A stretch of DNA of 64,000 bases from Cristatella mucedo (lineage: Eukaryota; Bryozoa; Phylactolaemata; Cristatellidae): positions 23,887,001 through 23,951,000 of the forward strand of contig WPIO01000001.1 in NCBI GenBank assembly GCA_009760855.2, written 5' to 3'. The position numbers and the translations under genes were made by a program. Below are positions 44,746-55,662 of this stretch, one piece after another (position 1 is the first letter of the stretch; the number at the start of each line of letters is the position of its first letter). The notes under the pieces are model-generated. The model worked only from the letters and a program-made list of their open reading frames with translations. It had not been told where the DNA came from and made no database searches.

Positions 44746-45309
44746 AAGCTGTGAGCAGGGCAGGAAGCAGGAGGCGTTGCAATGAGCATCCGTCAAGGGT
44801 CTCTGCTCACAGCACACAGAGGGCACATCTGGCCAAACATCTGCTGACACAACAATTTAAATAAGGTATTCAGGGCTTACAACTAATGATGATGATTTAG
44901 TTCTGCCACTGACATTTCACACACATGCCTCATTCCTGCCATTAACCTGGTATACCTTTGCAATCAGGAATTCAATGGGACTTCTGAAACTCGCGCCTGA
45001 CATATGCTTGCACTCACATTTATTACATATGATATCAAACAAAGAGAAGCTACTGTACTTGAACAAAACACCTAAACTCAGCATGCCTGCTATTTATTTG
45101 TCATATACATCCACTACCGAACAGCAACATGAATTCATTGCGAGTTGATACAGAATGAAGGAAATTTGATGCAAGTGCTAAAACAGTTTGTCTTTCTGAA
45201 TTAAATTGCACTGTTATGTGCAGAATTGCTGGAATCTATTTATTTCATTTCTACACATAATACTCACGATGGTCATGCCGAACAAAAACGTGAAATATGC
45301 CTCACTAAC

Positions 45310-45925
45310 CGATTGCATCATCGGGGTAGGCCACTGGAGCTGGCGATGAATATGGCTGCGAGACTAGTTTACAAATCCCATAGGTTTGACCATGTGTCTC
45401 CTTTGCTAAAAGAGCTAGGATGGCTGCCGGTTGATCAATGGATACAGAGCAAAGTTCTTACGCTGACCCACAAGGCCCACCACGGCTTGGCCACTCCATA
45501 CCTAGCTGAACTGCTGCATTAGTTTCAGCCTCCACGTGCCCTCAGGTCCTCTATGGACAATAAATTAGCTGTTCCATTCCTCTGCTTAAAGACTGTTAGT
45601 GACAGAAGCTTTTGCTCTACAGGTCCTAGACTGTGAAACTCACTTCCACAATTCTTATGCAACGATAACTATTCTCCTGCTGCCGACTATTGCTCGTCCT
45701 TTCTTGCCGTCCTGAGATGCTACTTCTATGCTTCTAACAACCTCAACTGCTCTCTTGAATCTGCTCTGCTTTACACTTTCTCTTTGTTGAGTGAGATGAA
45801 GTCTGTTGGCTACCAAATGCATACCGAAAGCTGTTCAGGCTGTAAGTGTGCAATACTAAATTCTTCGGTGTAACACCCATAGAGTCTTTGTGGCATTGTG
45901 GAGTTACAGACACATAAATGCATAC
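45310..45925 (+). mobile_element. LINE-B 3' fragment
   Basis: Encodes RPLELAMNMAARLVYKSHRF, DHVSPLLKELGWLPVDQWIQ and SKVLTLTHKAHHGLATPYLA, the ORF2 C-terminal region. The UTR follows, with TTTGTGGCATTGTGGAGTTAC and a short degenerate tail. One of the better-kept C-terminal blocks. Confidence 0.88.
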
Positions 45926-46844
45926 AATGCTATGTGTGACCTCTGCATGGTCTGACTCATTTGCGAACGATAAAAGCATCGGTTGGTGTCCTTAACACAA
46001 AGCCATAGAGCTAGAGGATAAGGTTGCTGTTGTGTTGTTCCTCGTTGCTAAGGCTAAGCCAATCACATGCACGGGATTTCACTTATGGCTGCTGATCGAA
46101 ATATGCCTCAAACGAGCTGTAAGTGCAGCAAAGAGCCAATGCTGGCCTGAGAACAAATAGCACAGTCGGATGCAAGAGACTCTGGCATCATGGCCAAACA
46201 CAGAGAAGACAACATTTCCTGCACTTAGAATGCCTGTAATTCGACCTTGACAGCACTGCACGACAGCTCTAGAGGCCCACCGCCATTGGCTTCTGCCGAG
46301 TGGCAGAAGTCTTCTTTCTTGGCCACCCTCCGTGCAATAAATGGCCACGTGAGCTGTGCCGATTCAGGTCAGAATAGCCAACTCACAGTGGCTTTAGTGA
46401 TCTGCTAATGACACTGACAAACTCAGTTGGGCTCACTGTGGTTTGTGTTTCTCTGTGTGCACGATTCGAATCTAGATCGCTGGGAACGCCGGCACACTGC
46501 GGGTGCAGGCAGACCGGTAGTGCCCTAAACCACCGCAGGGTCTAACAGCTGGTGGCTGTGGCCTAGGGACAGCCGGTGCCCAGCTGTAGTCTGTCGGCTG
46601 TGGTTTATCCACAGGCCGGCTTTGTCCTCCCTCTAACCCACTGGCATGAGCTTTGGCTGGGAGGGAGTGAGAGGGAAGGGAACGCCAGCCTAGGAGAGTA
46701 AGAGTTGTGCTTTGGGATTTCTGTGCCGGCGACTACGAAAATACACGTTTCTGTGAGCAGCTACGGTGTTCTGCCTGCTTCCGCGTACGTACTCAGTTGA
46801 GAGAGCATTGTTTATCCACACTCACATTCATCGTAGCCACTTAC

Positions 46845-47038
46845 CAGCTGCAGGCACCGTGGATGCTGCCACTGCAGCACTAGAGATCATCTTGTATGGC
46901 TCGATGAATCTCTTGAAGAAAAGTGGCTGGGGCACGAGCAATGACCTGCCACTGCCTGCAGTGGAAGGCCGCGGTGCAGATGTATTGGCGCTGCCACTTT
47001 GCCGTCCACTCTGACTTGCTGCGTTCGTGCCATAGCCT
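46845..47038 (-). CDS. candidate internal exon, unidentified minus-strand gene
   Basis: Excellent splice sites: acceptor TCTGCTTGTTTGCAG and donor GCAGCTG followed by GTAAGT enclose 194 nt. Only one of the three frames is open throughout: GYGTNAASQSGRQSGSANTS, APRPSTAGSGRSLLVPQPLF, FKRFIEPYKMISSAAVAAST. Ser/Gly-rich, then a more ordered segment. Phases: 1 nt in, 1 nt out. Family not recognised. Confidence 0.55.
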
Positions 47039-47264
47039 CTGCAAACAAGCAGAAGTAAGCAAGCTATTGTTACTGCAGTAGTTACTGCTGTTGCTTCATC
47101 TGCTGCAGGTGCTTCATCTGCAACTGCAGCATCTAACACAGCAGCAAACAGCAAAAACTAGCTCGGAGCAGTGTGTGAATGGAGAGGGTTGTGGCAGAAT
47201 GCAACCGTTTGGTTATACAGTTAGTGCTAACATTATGCAAACCTTGTCAATACAAAACTGAGGC

Positions 47265-47545
47265 TTAGAGAGACTTAAGTAACTTCTGCCCAGTCTCCCT
47301 ATTACCACTACTATCAAAGGCAATCAGCAGAGCACTGGCAGAGCTAAACTATTATATATAGGCATCAAACTAAGCTAGTAAGATCCAGTAAGGATTTTAC
47401 AGCAGATCAGCCCACCGAGTCTGCACTAAAGGCAAGTGTATTGTGACTTCAGGAATGTTTACTTAAGGGAAGTCTCTCTGCTAGTTCTGCCGGATCTATC
47501 GGCAAAATTTGATAAAGTTGATCGATCACCAAGTCCTTATTTAGC
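47265..47545 (+). mobile_element. LINE-A fragment, RT start
   Basis: Decayed SNFCPVSLLPLLSKAISRAL, then a shifted QQDFTADQPTESALK and SLLVLPDLSAKFDKVDRSPS. It corresponds to the region before motif A of LINE-A and stops where SINE-2 follows. Confidence 0.7.
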
Positions 47546-47567
47546 CACCATCGTCTCTCTAGAGTAT

Positions 47568-47740
47568 CATTGATTTGGCCCCGGGATTAAGGTGCTTGCC
47601 TTTACCAACCGAGGTCAAGGTGAATGCATTTGACGACCGAGGTCGTGAACTCAAGATATGTGGCTAATGTGAAGCACTGGATAGCTGGATAGAGATTAGG
47701 CTTTCTTAGGATGCTATGCAAATGAATTATAATCCTTTTC
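47568..47740 (+). mobile_element. SINE-2
   Basis: TTGGCCCCGGGATTAAGGTG, the duplicated ACCGAGGTCAAGGTG / ACGACCGAGGTCGTGA core, a decayed B box (GTGAACTCAAG), then TGTGAAGCACTGGATAG and GATGCTATGCAAATGAATTA. Same internal duplication as the copy at 20.1 kb. Confidence 0.75.
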
Positions 47741-47842
47741 CGCAACGGTTTAGGTCATATCTCAAGTGAAAGATTCAAGAGCTTTTATAGCACTGACCAA
47801 CGGCCATCCGGCAAAATTTTAAAGAAATGGGTACCCAAGAGA

Positions 47843-47950
47843 TAATAATAGTAATAGTGAAATATTTGTATGGCACCCTAAGAGAACTAAATCTCTTTCT
47901 AGGCACTTTAAATATACTATTAAGGAAGCATGTGATTTTATTCGTGACCA
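47843..47950 (-). mobile_element. LINE-A 3' tail
   Basis: AATAATAGTAATAG run, then GGCACCCTAAGAGAACTAAA and CTCTTTCTAGGCACTTTAAA, then the complement of the CACGATCG-type block. 5' truncated. Confidence 0.75.
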
Positions 47951-48104
47951 CAACACGATAGGCACCCAGGGCTCCACAGGGCCCGACAACTCGGAGGCTA
48001 GTGCTGAAGCCCTCTATTTCCAGTGCATGTCTCAGACCGTTGAACAGACAAGCTTGCACTGCTGCAGAATAGCTCGTTTCATTCTAGATCTACTTCTTTT
48101 CAGA

Positions 48105-48209
48105 ACTTCTTGCTCTTGCCAATTGGGAAGCAAAATCTAGGCTTTCATTTCTATACGATTGACATGCAGGTAGACCTGTGCTTTAGTCCATCCCTATCTT
48201 CCAGCACAT
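48105..48209 (+). mobile_element. host LINE-A, left piece (interrupted)
   Basis: Encodes a diverged NLGFHFYTIDMQVDLCFSPS and ends in the codons for SQPSSS just where a minus-strand LINE-A begins. The matching continuation is found at 49306. Confidence 0.72.
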
Positions 48210-49305
48210 AATAATAATAATACACATGATATAGAAATCAATCTCTTTCTAGGCACTTTGCATTTGCTGCAAAGGAAACACGATCAAATGGTGAGTGGTA
48301 TCATGCTTAAAAAGCAACATGAATAACATGAAAAATATGGTTACAGGTGACATGCAAATGGTCACCGTGCAAGTGTGGTTAGTGGTAGTATGCAACAGTG
48401 TCTGCACGCATAAGCCCATAAAGGACAAATCACAGGGACATACAAAATGCTGTCATAAATAGGTGCGTTTTCAATTTCTTTTTTAATATGGTCAAGTCAG
48501 GGGAAGTCGTGACGGAAGTCGGGAGTGAGTTCCAGGCTTTGGGAGCATACGAACTAAATGCACGATCTCCAAAGGATTTGAGGTTTATACGAGGTATTAG
48601 GAAACTATTGGATTCCGGAAAGCGGGTGGTACCATGCTTAGCCTATTGGGGGAGTTGATCTGATAGGTAGCCTAGAGCCAAAGAATGAAGGGACCTAAAA
48701 GTGAGCGACAAAATATTGAAGTCGATCGTTGCTTGACTGGTAGCCAGTGCAGGTCGGTGAGAAGTAGTGTGATGTGGCAACTGCAATGCTCACGACAGAC
48801 AAGACTTGCTGCAGACTTTTGCACCAGCTGTAAGAGCCTGAGTGCACATGCCGGTAGGCCAGCAAGCAGTGAGTTACAGAAGTCAAGACGGGATGTCACA
48901 AATGCATGGACCAACTTAGGTGTGGTATCCCTATCTAAACAATCACGAATTATAGCCATTTTATGTAGTTGAAAGTAGGCAGATTCTACTGTGGAGCTGA
49001 TGCGGTCGTCTAATGAGAGGTCACTTTGGAACATGACACCTAGATTTCGAGCTGATTCAACAAGAGATATGCTGGCAGAGCCAATTTTGAGCATTCGCCT
49101 TTCCAATTCCAGAATCACACTTGGTTTGCCATTACTGGTAAGTTAGTTTTATCATCATCCAATTTAAGAAACTTTGCTGCCATCCATGTGTGGATGTCAT
49201 CAATACATGCAGCAAGGGAGCTGAGAGAATTCGACGTGCTCGAGGGCTGGGAGGGATCAAAGCAAAGGTACAACTGAGCTTCATCTGCATAAAAGTGAAA
49301 GCCTC
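48210..49305 (-). mobile_element. LINE-A inserted into another LINE-A, best-preserved C-terminus
   Basis: 5'-truncated minus-strand copy. It opens at GFHFYADEAQLYLCFDPS, then WMAAKFLKLDDDKTNLPVMA. A frameshift leads into MLKIGSASISLVESARNLGV, MFQSDLSLDDRISSTVESAY, KLVHAFVTSRLDFCNSLLAG and LLLTDLHWLPVKQR. A second shift leads into the SYAPKAWNSL block, hairpin tail and AAT run at 48210. It is the clearest guide to the LINE-A ORF2 C-terminus in this window. Confidence 0.9.
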
Positions 49306-50098
49306 GACTTTCTAGCTCTTGCAGCATGCATGGCTGAAATTTGCACTTTTCCACTCGGATTTGCCAACTTTATAAAATTGAATGACGATAAACCAACTTA
49401 ATAGTCGAGGGCAAACAGAGTTCCATTCAGAAACTGGAAACCTTTACCTTCAAAATTGGCTCAGCCAGCATTATTTCCTGCAGCCTCTAGGAGTAATCTG
49501 GGTGTCCTCTACCAAAATAACCTTTCATTAGATGACCATATCGGCTCCCTATTAAAGTCTGCCTATGTTCGGTTGAGTCACATTGCAAAAATTTGAAGCG
49601 GTCAGATAAGGATACCACAGTTAAGTTTGCCCATACATCACTGACATATATATCACCCACACTTCTGTAACTCACTTCTTGCATGTCTTCCTGCCTGTGC
49701 AATAAGATGCTTACAGTCGGTATAAAAGTCTGCTTCTAGACTTGTCTATCGTGAACGTTTCAACAGCCTCATTGCACTGCCAACAGTATTACTAGCTCCC
49801 CATCAAGCAGCAAGCATATCGACTTCAAGTTCCTGCCACTCACTTTTAGGTAATTTCATTCTCTTTCTCCTGCTCATCTATTGGGAATGCTTTATTTCCA
49901 CGTTTTACTCCTTACAACCTGCTCCTCTGACTCTGGTCGTTTAGCCATGCCTTAAGCAAAGCTCTCGTGTCCTTTGGAGACCATGCCTAAAGTTCCTACG
50001 CTCCATAAGCCTAGAAGTCACTACCGACAGATATCACGAGATCTCCTGAGTTGAAAGAGCTAAATACCCACCTGTTCCTCACAGCATTGGCTCCTTTA
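49306..50098 (+). mobile_element. host LINE-A, right piece
   Basis: Resumes the host element with TCGACTTTCTAGCTCTTGCA, matching TCGAATTCTCTCAACTCGCT of other copies. It continues through a decayed FIKLNDDKPT, SNLGVLYQNNLSLDDHIGSL and C-terminal blocks to about 50098, without the 3' tail. More diverged than the element inserted in it, as expected for an older host. Confidence 0.72.
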
Positions 50099-50109
50099 AG
50101 TTTGATTTG

Positions 50110-50690
50110 TCTTTTATGTGCTCACTAGTGCTTGCTGGCCTACCGGCATGTGCAATCAGGCGCTCACAGCTGGTGCAAAAGTCTGCAGCAAGTCTTGTCT
50201 GTCGTGAGCGTTGCAGTTGCCACATCACACTACTTCTCACCGACCTGCACTGGCTACCAGTCAAGCAACCGATCGACTTCCAAGGTTTCGTCACTCACTT
50301 TTAGGTCCCTTCATTCTTTGGCTCCAGCCGATCTATCAGATCTACTCCCCCATCAGGCCAAGCATCCTACTGCCTGCTTTTTGGAATCCAACAGTTTACA
50401 GATACCTCGTACGAACCTCAAATTCTTTGCTGACCGTGCATTTAGTTCGTATGCTCACAAAGCCTGGAACTCACTCCTGACTTCCGTAACGACGTCCCAT
50501 GAATTAACCACATTTAAAAAGAAATTAAAAACGCACATATTTATGACAGCATTTTGTGGGTCCCTGTGATTCGTCCTTGATGTGCTTATGCGTGCTGACA
50601 CTGTGCATGCTGCCATTAACCACATTTGCATGCTGACCCTGTGTATGTCACCCGTAACCATGTTATTCATGTTGTTTATCAAGCATGATC
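50110..50690 (+). mobile_element. LINE-A 3' copy 1 of a head-to-tail series
   Basis: 5'-truncated copy from LAGLPACAIRRSQLVQKSAA through SLTFRSLHSLAPADLSDLLP and AFSSYAHKAWNSLLTS to the 3' UTR. It ends at CAAGCATGATCTC without the hairpin tail, where the next copy begins. Confidence 0.85.
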
Positions 50691-50692
50691 TC

Positions 50693-51175
50693 CAGCCTAT
50701 CTCTCCGACATACTCCCCCATCAGGCCAAGCATCGTACCACCCGCTTTTCGGAATCCAACAGTCTACAAATACCTCGTACAAACCTTAAATCCTTTGGAG
50801 ACCGTGCATTTAGTTCGTATGCTCCCAAAGCCTGGAACTCCCTCCCGACCTGCGTCACAACATCCCCTGACATGACCACATTTAAAAGGAACTTAAAAAC
50901 ACCTATTTAGGACAGCATTTAGTGGGTCCCTGTGATTCGTCCTTGATGTGCTTATGCGTGCTGACACTGTGCATGCTGCCACTAACCACATTTGCATGCT
51001 GACCCTGTGCATGTCACCCCTAACCATGTTATTGATTTTGTTTGTTTTTCAAGCATGATTTTACTTACCATTCAATTGCATTTCCCTTTGCAGCAAATGT
51101 AGAGCGCCTAGAAAGAGATTAAGTTCTCTGAGGGCGCTTTATCAAGTACATTATTATTATTATTATTATGAAGCA
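50693..51175 (+). mobile_element. LINE-A 3' copy 2 of the series
   Basis: Starts at the codons for LQPISPTYSP-like sequence (LSDLLPHQAKH region, shifted), then TRFSESNSLQIPRTNLKSFG and AFSSYAPKAWNSLPTCVTTS. It has a complete 3' UTR, hairpin (51103-51138) and (ATT)n to about 51168. Very similar to copy 1 and to the minus-strand copy at 54.8 kb, so relatively young. Confidence 0.88.
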
Positions 51176-51298
51176 TGATGCCACTCACCATTCGATCGTG
51201 TTTTCTTTGCAGTAAATGTAAAGCGCCTAAAAAGAGATTCAGTTCTCTGGGGGTGCTTTATCAAGTGTATTTTTATTATTTTTATTACTCGTCTGTAT
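51176..51298 (+). mobile_element. LINE-A extra 3' tail directly after (ATT)n
   Basis: A second tail follows the first (ATT)n at once: CATTCGATCGTGTTTTCTTTG, GTAAAGCGCCTAAAAAGAGA, TTCTCTGGGGGTGCTTTATC and a mixed TTTTATT run. It contains no ORF2 sequence. Confidence 0.88.
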
Positions 51299-52260
51299 TG
51301 ATACGTTACTATTACTAATCAGTAAACCGAGATGGAGTTCTCGAAGAGTGGGTTTGCTATAGAAATGCTGTATTCTTATAATACTACCATTAGACTATAC
51401 CCAAGAAAATCATGGAATACGTTAACTTTGCTTTGGAAAGCAAGCCTGCATGCCCTCGTACCTATTTGGTTAGCCTGCCTAACTGACCGGAATCTTGCAG
51501 TTCTTTCTTAATACAGCAAAATCTGTCCATGAAATGTAATGAAAAAATAGTTCAATAAAGTTTTTAATACTAATTTGTTTACTAAACAAATGAATGTAAA
51601 CTTCATGAGAATGCACCCCTTCCAAAAGTTCAGCTTAGGCAAGCAAATCAGCGGTGACTTCCATTGCCAGGACATACATATCCATAGGTTGAAAATTAGA
51701 TAGGTTGATTTTATTATAATTATTGCTATCACTAGCACTGTTGCAAGAAGGTAGAACGGTGTTATTGTAAAAGCTAAGTATCTTCGAGTGGATGCTAACT
51801 TAGGGTGACCTGAGATACAAAATGACGTTTCTTATCAAGCAGATTACCAACTATTAAAGTGCAATTTAGGAACCAACTTCGTTGTACAACTCTCCATGCT
51901 GTAGTAGTTAACTATCTAGGGATTGATGCACGGCATCATTTACCTACGCTTACGACAAATGCACCATTAGTAAGAGCATGCACATTTAATTTTCTTGGCA
52001 TGATTCGGTAGTTTGAGCTACCCAGTAGATATTTCGTATATGTCGTCTAAAAAACACCCCAGTCTCTCATAGCAGGTGAGGAGAAGGTCTGCAGCAGCAG
52101 ATGGGCACTGCTAGAAAAGTCTTGGCACGTGCTGTCAGCACAAGCACAAGAGATGCAGAATTCTTTGGTTTTTAGTGCCAATCTAGCAGCCATATTTAGG
52201 ACTAGCTGCACAGACCTGATAGCATGCTCGGGCAGACCAGTCGAGCCCAGAGAGACTTAC

Positions 52261-52368
52261 GGTACCAGCAAGAGCATTAGCTAAATCTGTGACAAGTGTT
52301 CTTTTTATTTTAGGCAAGAGAGCAAATGAACTGCTGACTGCTGGCAGCATAAGTGCTCTTCTCAACAT
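52261..52368 (-). other. possible first coding exon, unidentified
   Basis: Minus-strand open frame with an ATG at 52368: MLRRALMLPAVSSSFALLPK then IKRTLVTDLANALAGT, ending exactly at a strong donor (ACC followed by GTAAGT). The basic, hydroxyl-rich start would suit a mitochondrial presequence. Another frame over the same bases looks equally protein-like, so this is uncertain. Confidence 0.3.
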
Positions 52369-52916
52369 TTATCAATAGTCCAGTAGCCATCGAAGATGGC
52401 ACTCAGACTAAGAGCACTGGCTGAGAGTCTCACCACGGCTCTTGTGATCAAAGCTCAAACTCCCAGATTGTCTTTACGTGACTGGATTTCCTATGAGGAA
52501 TGATGCAGTTTATATATGTACGTATGTATACATATATCTGGACAAGACTTAAGCACGTCCTGCCTGCATCCTTATACCCACGGTCTGGCAAGCTGAGCAG
52601 AAGGGCAAATTGTTTCAAAAGTCGGCATCCAGGGCTTGCAATCACCCAATGAACAGCACTCATTCGGGCTCAGGAGCAAGAGCTTTTTTCCTAGCCCAGC
52701 CTGCATTGGCTACTCTCCTGCAATGCTGGTCTCCTCGGCCGCTGGCCTGCGAGCAACCCAGCAGTAGCAGCGGTAGTGCTGCAGTTCACAGCTCATACCA
52801 ACCGATGCTGCTGCTGACTGCATGCACGACTGTGCCTTTTACCATCAAGTCTAAGCAGTCGTGCCAGAGCCGTATAGCCAGTCGGGCAACTGGCACGGGC
52901 ACTCGCCCCAGCTTAC

Positions 52917-53133
52917 CTGACGGAGAATGAAGGGCACGACAGTCCCACGGCGGCTGAGAGCGAGCCGCTGGCTGTGGCAATGTGGCGGCGAGGAGACGAG
53001 CCGGCCAGGAGAGCAAAGAGCGAGCGAGTGCTGCCTTTGCAGATGCGCCGGTAGCAGTCATGCAGTCCAACCAGCTGCTCGTGCACGGCAGTGCGCTCCA
53101 GTTCCCGCGACAGTAGCTCCACGGTGGCTACAG
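52917..53133 (-). CDS. candidate internal exon, unidentified minus-strand gene
   Basis: GC-rich block with acceptor CCCCTCCTGCAG and a consensus donor CAG followed by GTAAGC; 217 nt, open in one frame (2 + 71 codons + 2). Reads VATVELLSRELERTAVHEQL, VGLHDCYRRICKGSTRSLFA, LLAGSSPRRHIATASGSLSA. It may extend upstream to about 53305 if the acceptor is not used. Other frames are partly open because of the GC content. No family recognised. Confidence 0.42.
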
Positions 53134-53377
53134 CTGCAGGAGGGGCCGATCGGCCCCTGTCCTCGTGGTGCGATGTGTAGGCGGCGGTCGACGACGGGCC
53201 GAGACTGGTGCACGAAACGAGGACGACAAAAAGCTGAGACGAGTTGCACGTGATGCCGTACCGAAAGCAGTGATGATCAAAAGTACTTGCACCAGTTGCT
53301 GCCACAGCCTCTGCTGCATCAGCAGCAGTGATGAAGAGAGTTTATTTTTTACCATGACACAGATATCTAGAAGCATA

Positions 53378-53648
53378 CGAAACGACCACTACTCTCCTAC
53401 TGCCGACTATGGCACGTCCTTTTCAGCGGTCCTGAGCTGCTACTTCTATGCTACTCACTACCTCAACTGCTCTCCTGACTCTGCTATGCTTCCCACTTTC
53501 TCTTTGTTGCGTGAGACGAAGTCTGTTGGCTACCGAATGCGTACCGAAAGCCGCTTAGGCTGTGAGTGCGCTATACAAAACTCTCCTGCGTAACACCCAC
53601 ATTATGACTTTGTGGAGTTACAGACGGAGATACATTACATTACATGTA
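53378..53648 (+). mobile_element. LINE-B 3' end
   Basis: Well-preserved 3' UTR: CTACTCTCCTACTGCCGACT, ACGAAGTCTGTTGGCTACCG, GCGTACCGAAAGCCGCTTAG, TTTGTGGAGTTACAGACGGA and the ATTACATTACATGTAAT tail at 53632-53648. Little divergence from the copies at 15.8 and 58.3 kb. Confidence 0.9.
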
Positions 53649-54639
53649 ATAAATTGTGCGCCAATCAGAACTAAGCACAGAGAGATTGTCATACCACTTG
53701 GGATGTCCTGCGGACTTGTTGGTTGAGGCGTGCGCATTAGAACAGGCAGTGATGCCACTACTACAGCACTGCTTAGTAACAAACCGGCAGGAGGGTAAGC
53801 TTTTTTAATGCAGTTGGTCTTGCTGATCGGTTAATGACCCGCAACCATGGTTCTAACGGCCAATGGGCAAAAGCATCTGAGAGGAAATGTCACCCCATTA
53901 GCAAGAGTCTATAAACTCGGTATAGTGCTTTCGAAAAATGTTGTTCCTACCTCTTCCTCGATATATGGTGCAGCTCTTCCCATGTCGGTGGCTGTTTCTG
54001 GCCTCCCGTAACAATAAAGTTGGCACCTGATTTTGGCCGTTGCAACATCTGGAACGATCAGAGTCAATACAATTGCGTGCACACAGCAATGAGCTGCAAG
54101 TGATGCTCCATGTGTACTGCTATCAGAAGTAAAGATAAACTAAACAAGACTTCTCTTGTCCTGCCTTAACAAACAGAAGACAGTAGCACAGCACAAAGCA
54201 GTTCAATGCTCTTCTGTGTGATCACTGATATTTCTTCTTCCAGTGAACCGAAAGTATTGGAAAAAATGTGTGTGTGACCTCGGATATCAATTTGATCTCC
54301 TTCACTTATTGACTCATGATCGATCATACTATCAGCTTTTAGTTGCATAAATAAATAAATATATATATATACATGTTCAAAGATTTTCGGTATGTATAAT
54401 TTCTGACAACACTGGATAATATAAAAAGCCCTCATAGAGGCTGCCCTAATAGAAGCTGGAGAGAGGCTGCAGTGCAGAGCCGTTCATAAAGTTCAGCCAT
54501 TTATCTGCTGAAGGTCTACCGCTATTGACTAATGCACACCATTCTAGACTGCTTGCCTCAGCTCAGCAGACAATATGGTATGCAAAGTTGACAATATAGC
54601 AGTCACCTGAGAAGGGACACTCCCATCAAAGCATCAGGG

Positions 54640-54803
54640 TTGCATCCACAGTCGTCTGCCTACTTTCAGCTAGGACACCTTGAAGAAATTCGGGCCTGCT
54701 CAGACAAGGAAGGATACCACATCCAAGTTGGTCAATGAATTTGTGGCATCCCGGCTAGACTTCTGCAACTAACTACTCACAGCTCTTCTGGCCTGTGCAA
54801 TAA
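54640..54803 (+). mobile_element. host LINE-A, left piece
   Basis: Encodes CSDKEGYHIQVGQ-type decay of the DKDTPKLVHAFV region and GIPARLLQLTTHSSSGLCN. It stops at CTGTGCAATAA, where a minus-strand LINE-A starts. Continues at 55663. Confidence 0.82.
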
Positions 54804-55662
54804 TAATAATAATGCACTTGATAAAGCGTCCTCGGAGATCACTTTCTAGGCGCTTTACATTTGCTGCAAAGGGAAACGCGATTGAATGGTGAGTAATATC
54901 ATACTTGATAAACAATATGAATAACATGGTTAGGGCTGACATGCACAGGGTCAGCATGCAAACGTGGTTTGTGGCAGCATGCAGTGTCAGCACGCATAAG
55001 CACGTGAAGGACGAATCACAGGGACCCACAAAATGCTGTCCTAAATAGGTGTTTTTAAGTTCTTTTTAAATGTGGTCAAGTCAGGGGATGTTCTGATGCA
55101 AGTCGGGAGGGAGTTCCAGGCTTTGGGAGCATACGAACTAAATGCACGGTCTCCAAAGGATTTAAGGTTTGTACGAGGTATTTGTAGACTGTTGGGTTCC
55201 GAAAAGCGGGTGGTACGATGCTTGGCCTGGTGGGGGAGTAGATCTGATAGGTAAGCTGGAGCCAAAGAATGAAGTAACCTAAAAGTGAGCGACAAAACCT
55301 TGAAGTCGATCTGTTGCTTGACTGGTAACCAGTGCAGGTCGGCGAGAAGTGGTGTGATTTAGCAACTTCGACGCTCACGACAGACAAGCCTAGCTGCAGA
55401 CTTTTGCACCAGCTGTAATCGCCTGATTGCACATGCCGGTAAGCCAGCAAGCAGTGAGTTACAGAAGTCAAGACAGGTGTCACAACTGCATGGACCAACT
55501 TAGACGTGGTATCCTTATCTAAGCAAGCCCGAATTTTAGCAATGTTATGTAGCTGAAAGTAGGCAGACTTGACTGTGGAGCTGATGTGGTCGTCTAACGG
55601 AGGTCACTTTGGAACATGACACCTAGGTTTCGAGCTGATTCAACAGGAGACATGCTGGCAGA
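54804..55662 (-). mobile_element. LINE-A nested in LINE-A, flanked by GCAATAA duplication
   Basis: 5'-truncated minus-strand copy. Encodes PVESARNLGVMFQSDL (with one lost base), VHAVVT, LLAYRHVQSGDYSWCKSLQL (shifted frame), then MSLTFRLLHSLAPAYLSDLL, PHQAKHRTTRFSEPNSLQIP and AFSSYAPKAWNSLPTCIRTS, the hairpin tail and AAT run. The host reads GCAATAA at both edges (54797-54803 and 55663-55669), a target-site duplication of 7 bp. Confidence 0.92.

Noticed and set aside
46079-46370. WD40-like exon (FGHDARVSCI)
   Set aside because: One short motif in one of two equally open frames, with no following WD repeat and a weak donor.
53305-53376. Start codon of a minus-strand gene next to the exon at 52917-53133
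   Set aside because: Two frames give methionines and the sequence runs straight into a LINE-B; no promoter or splice evidence.
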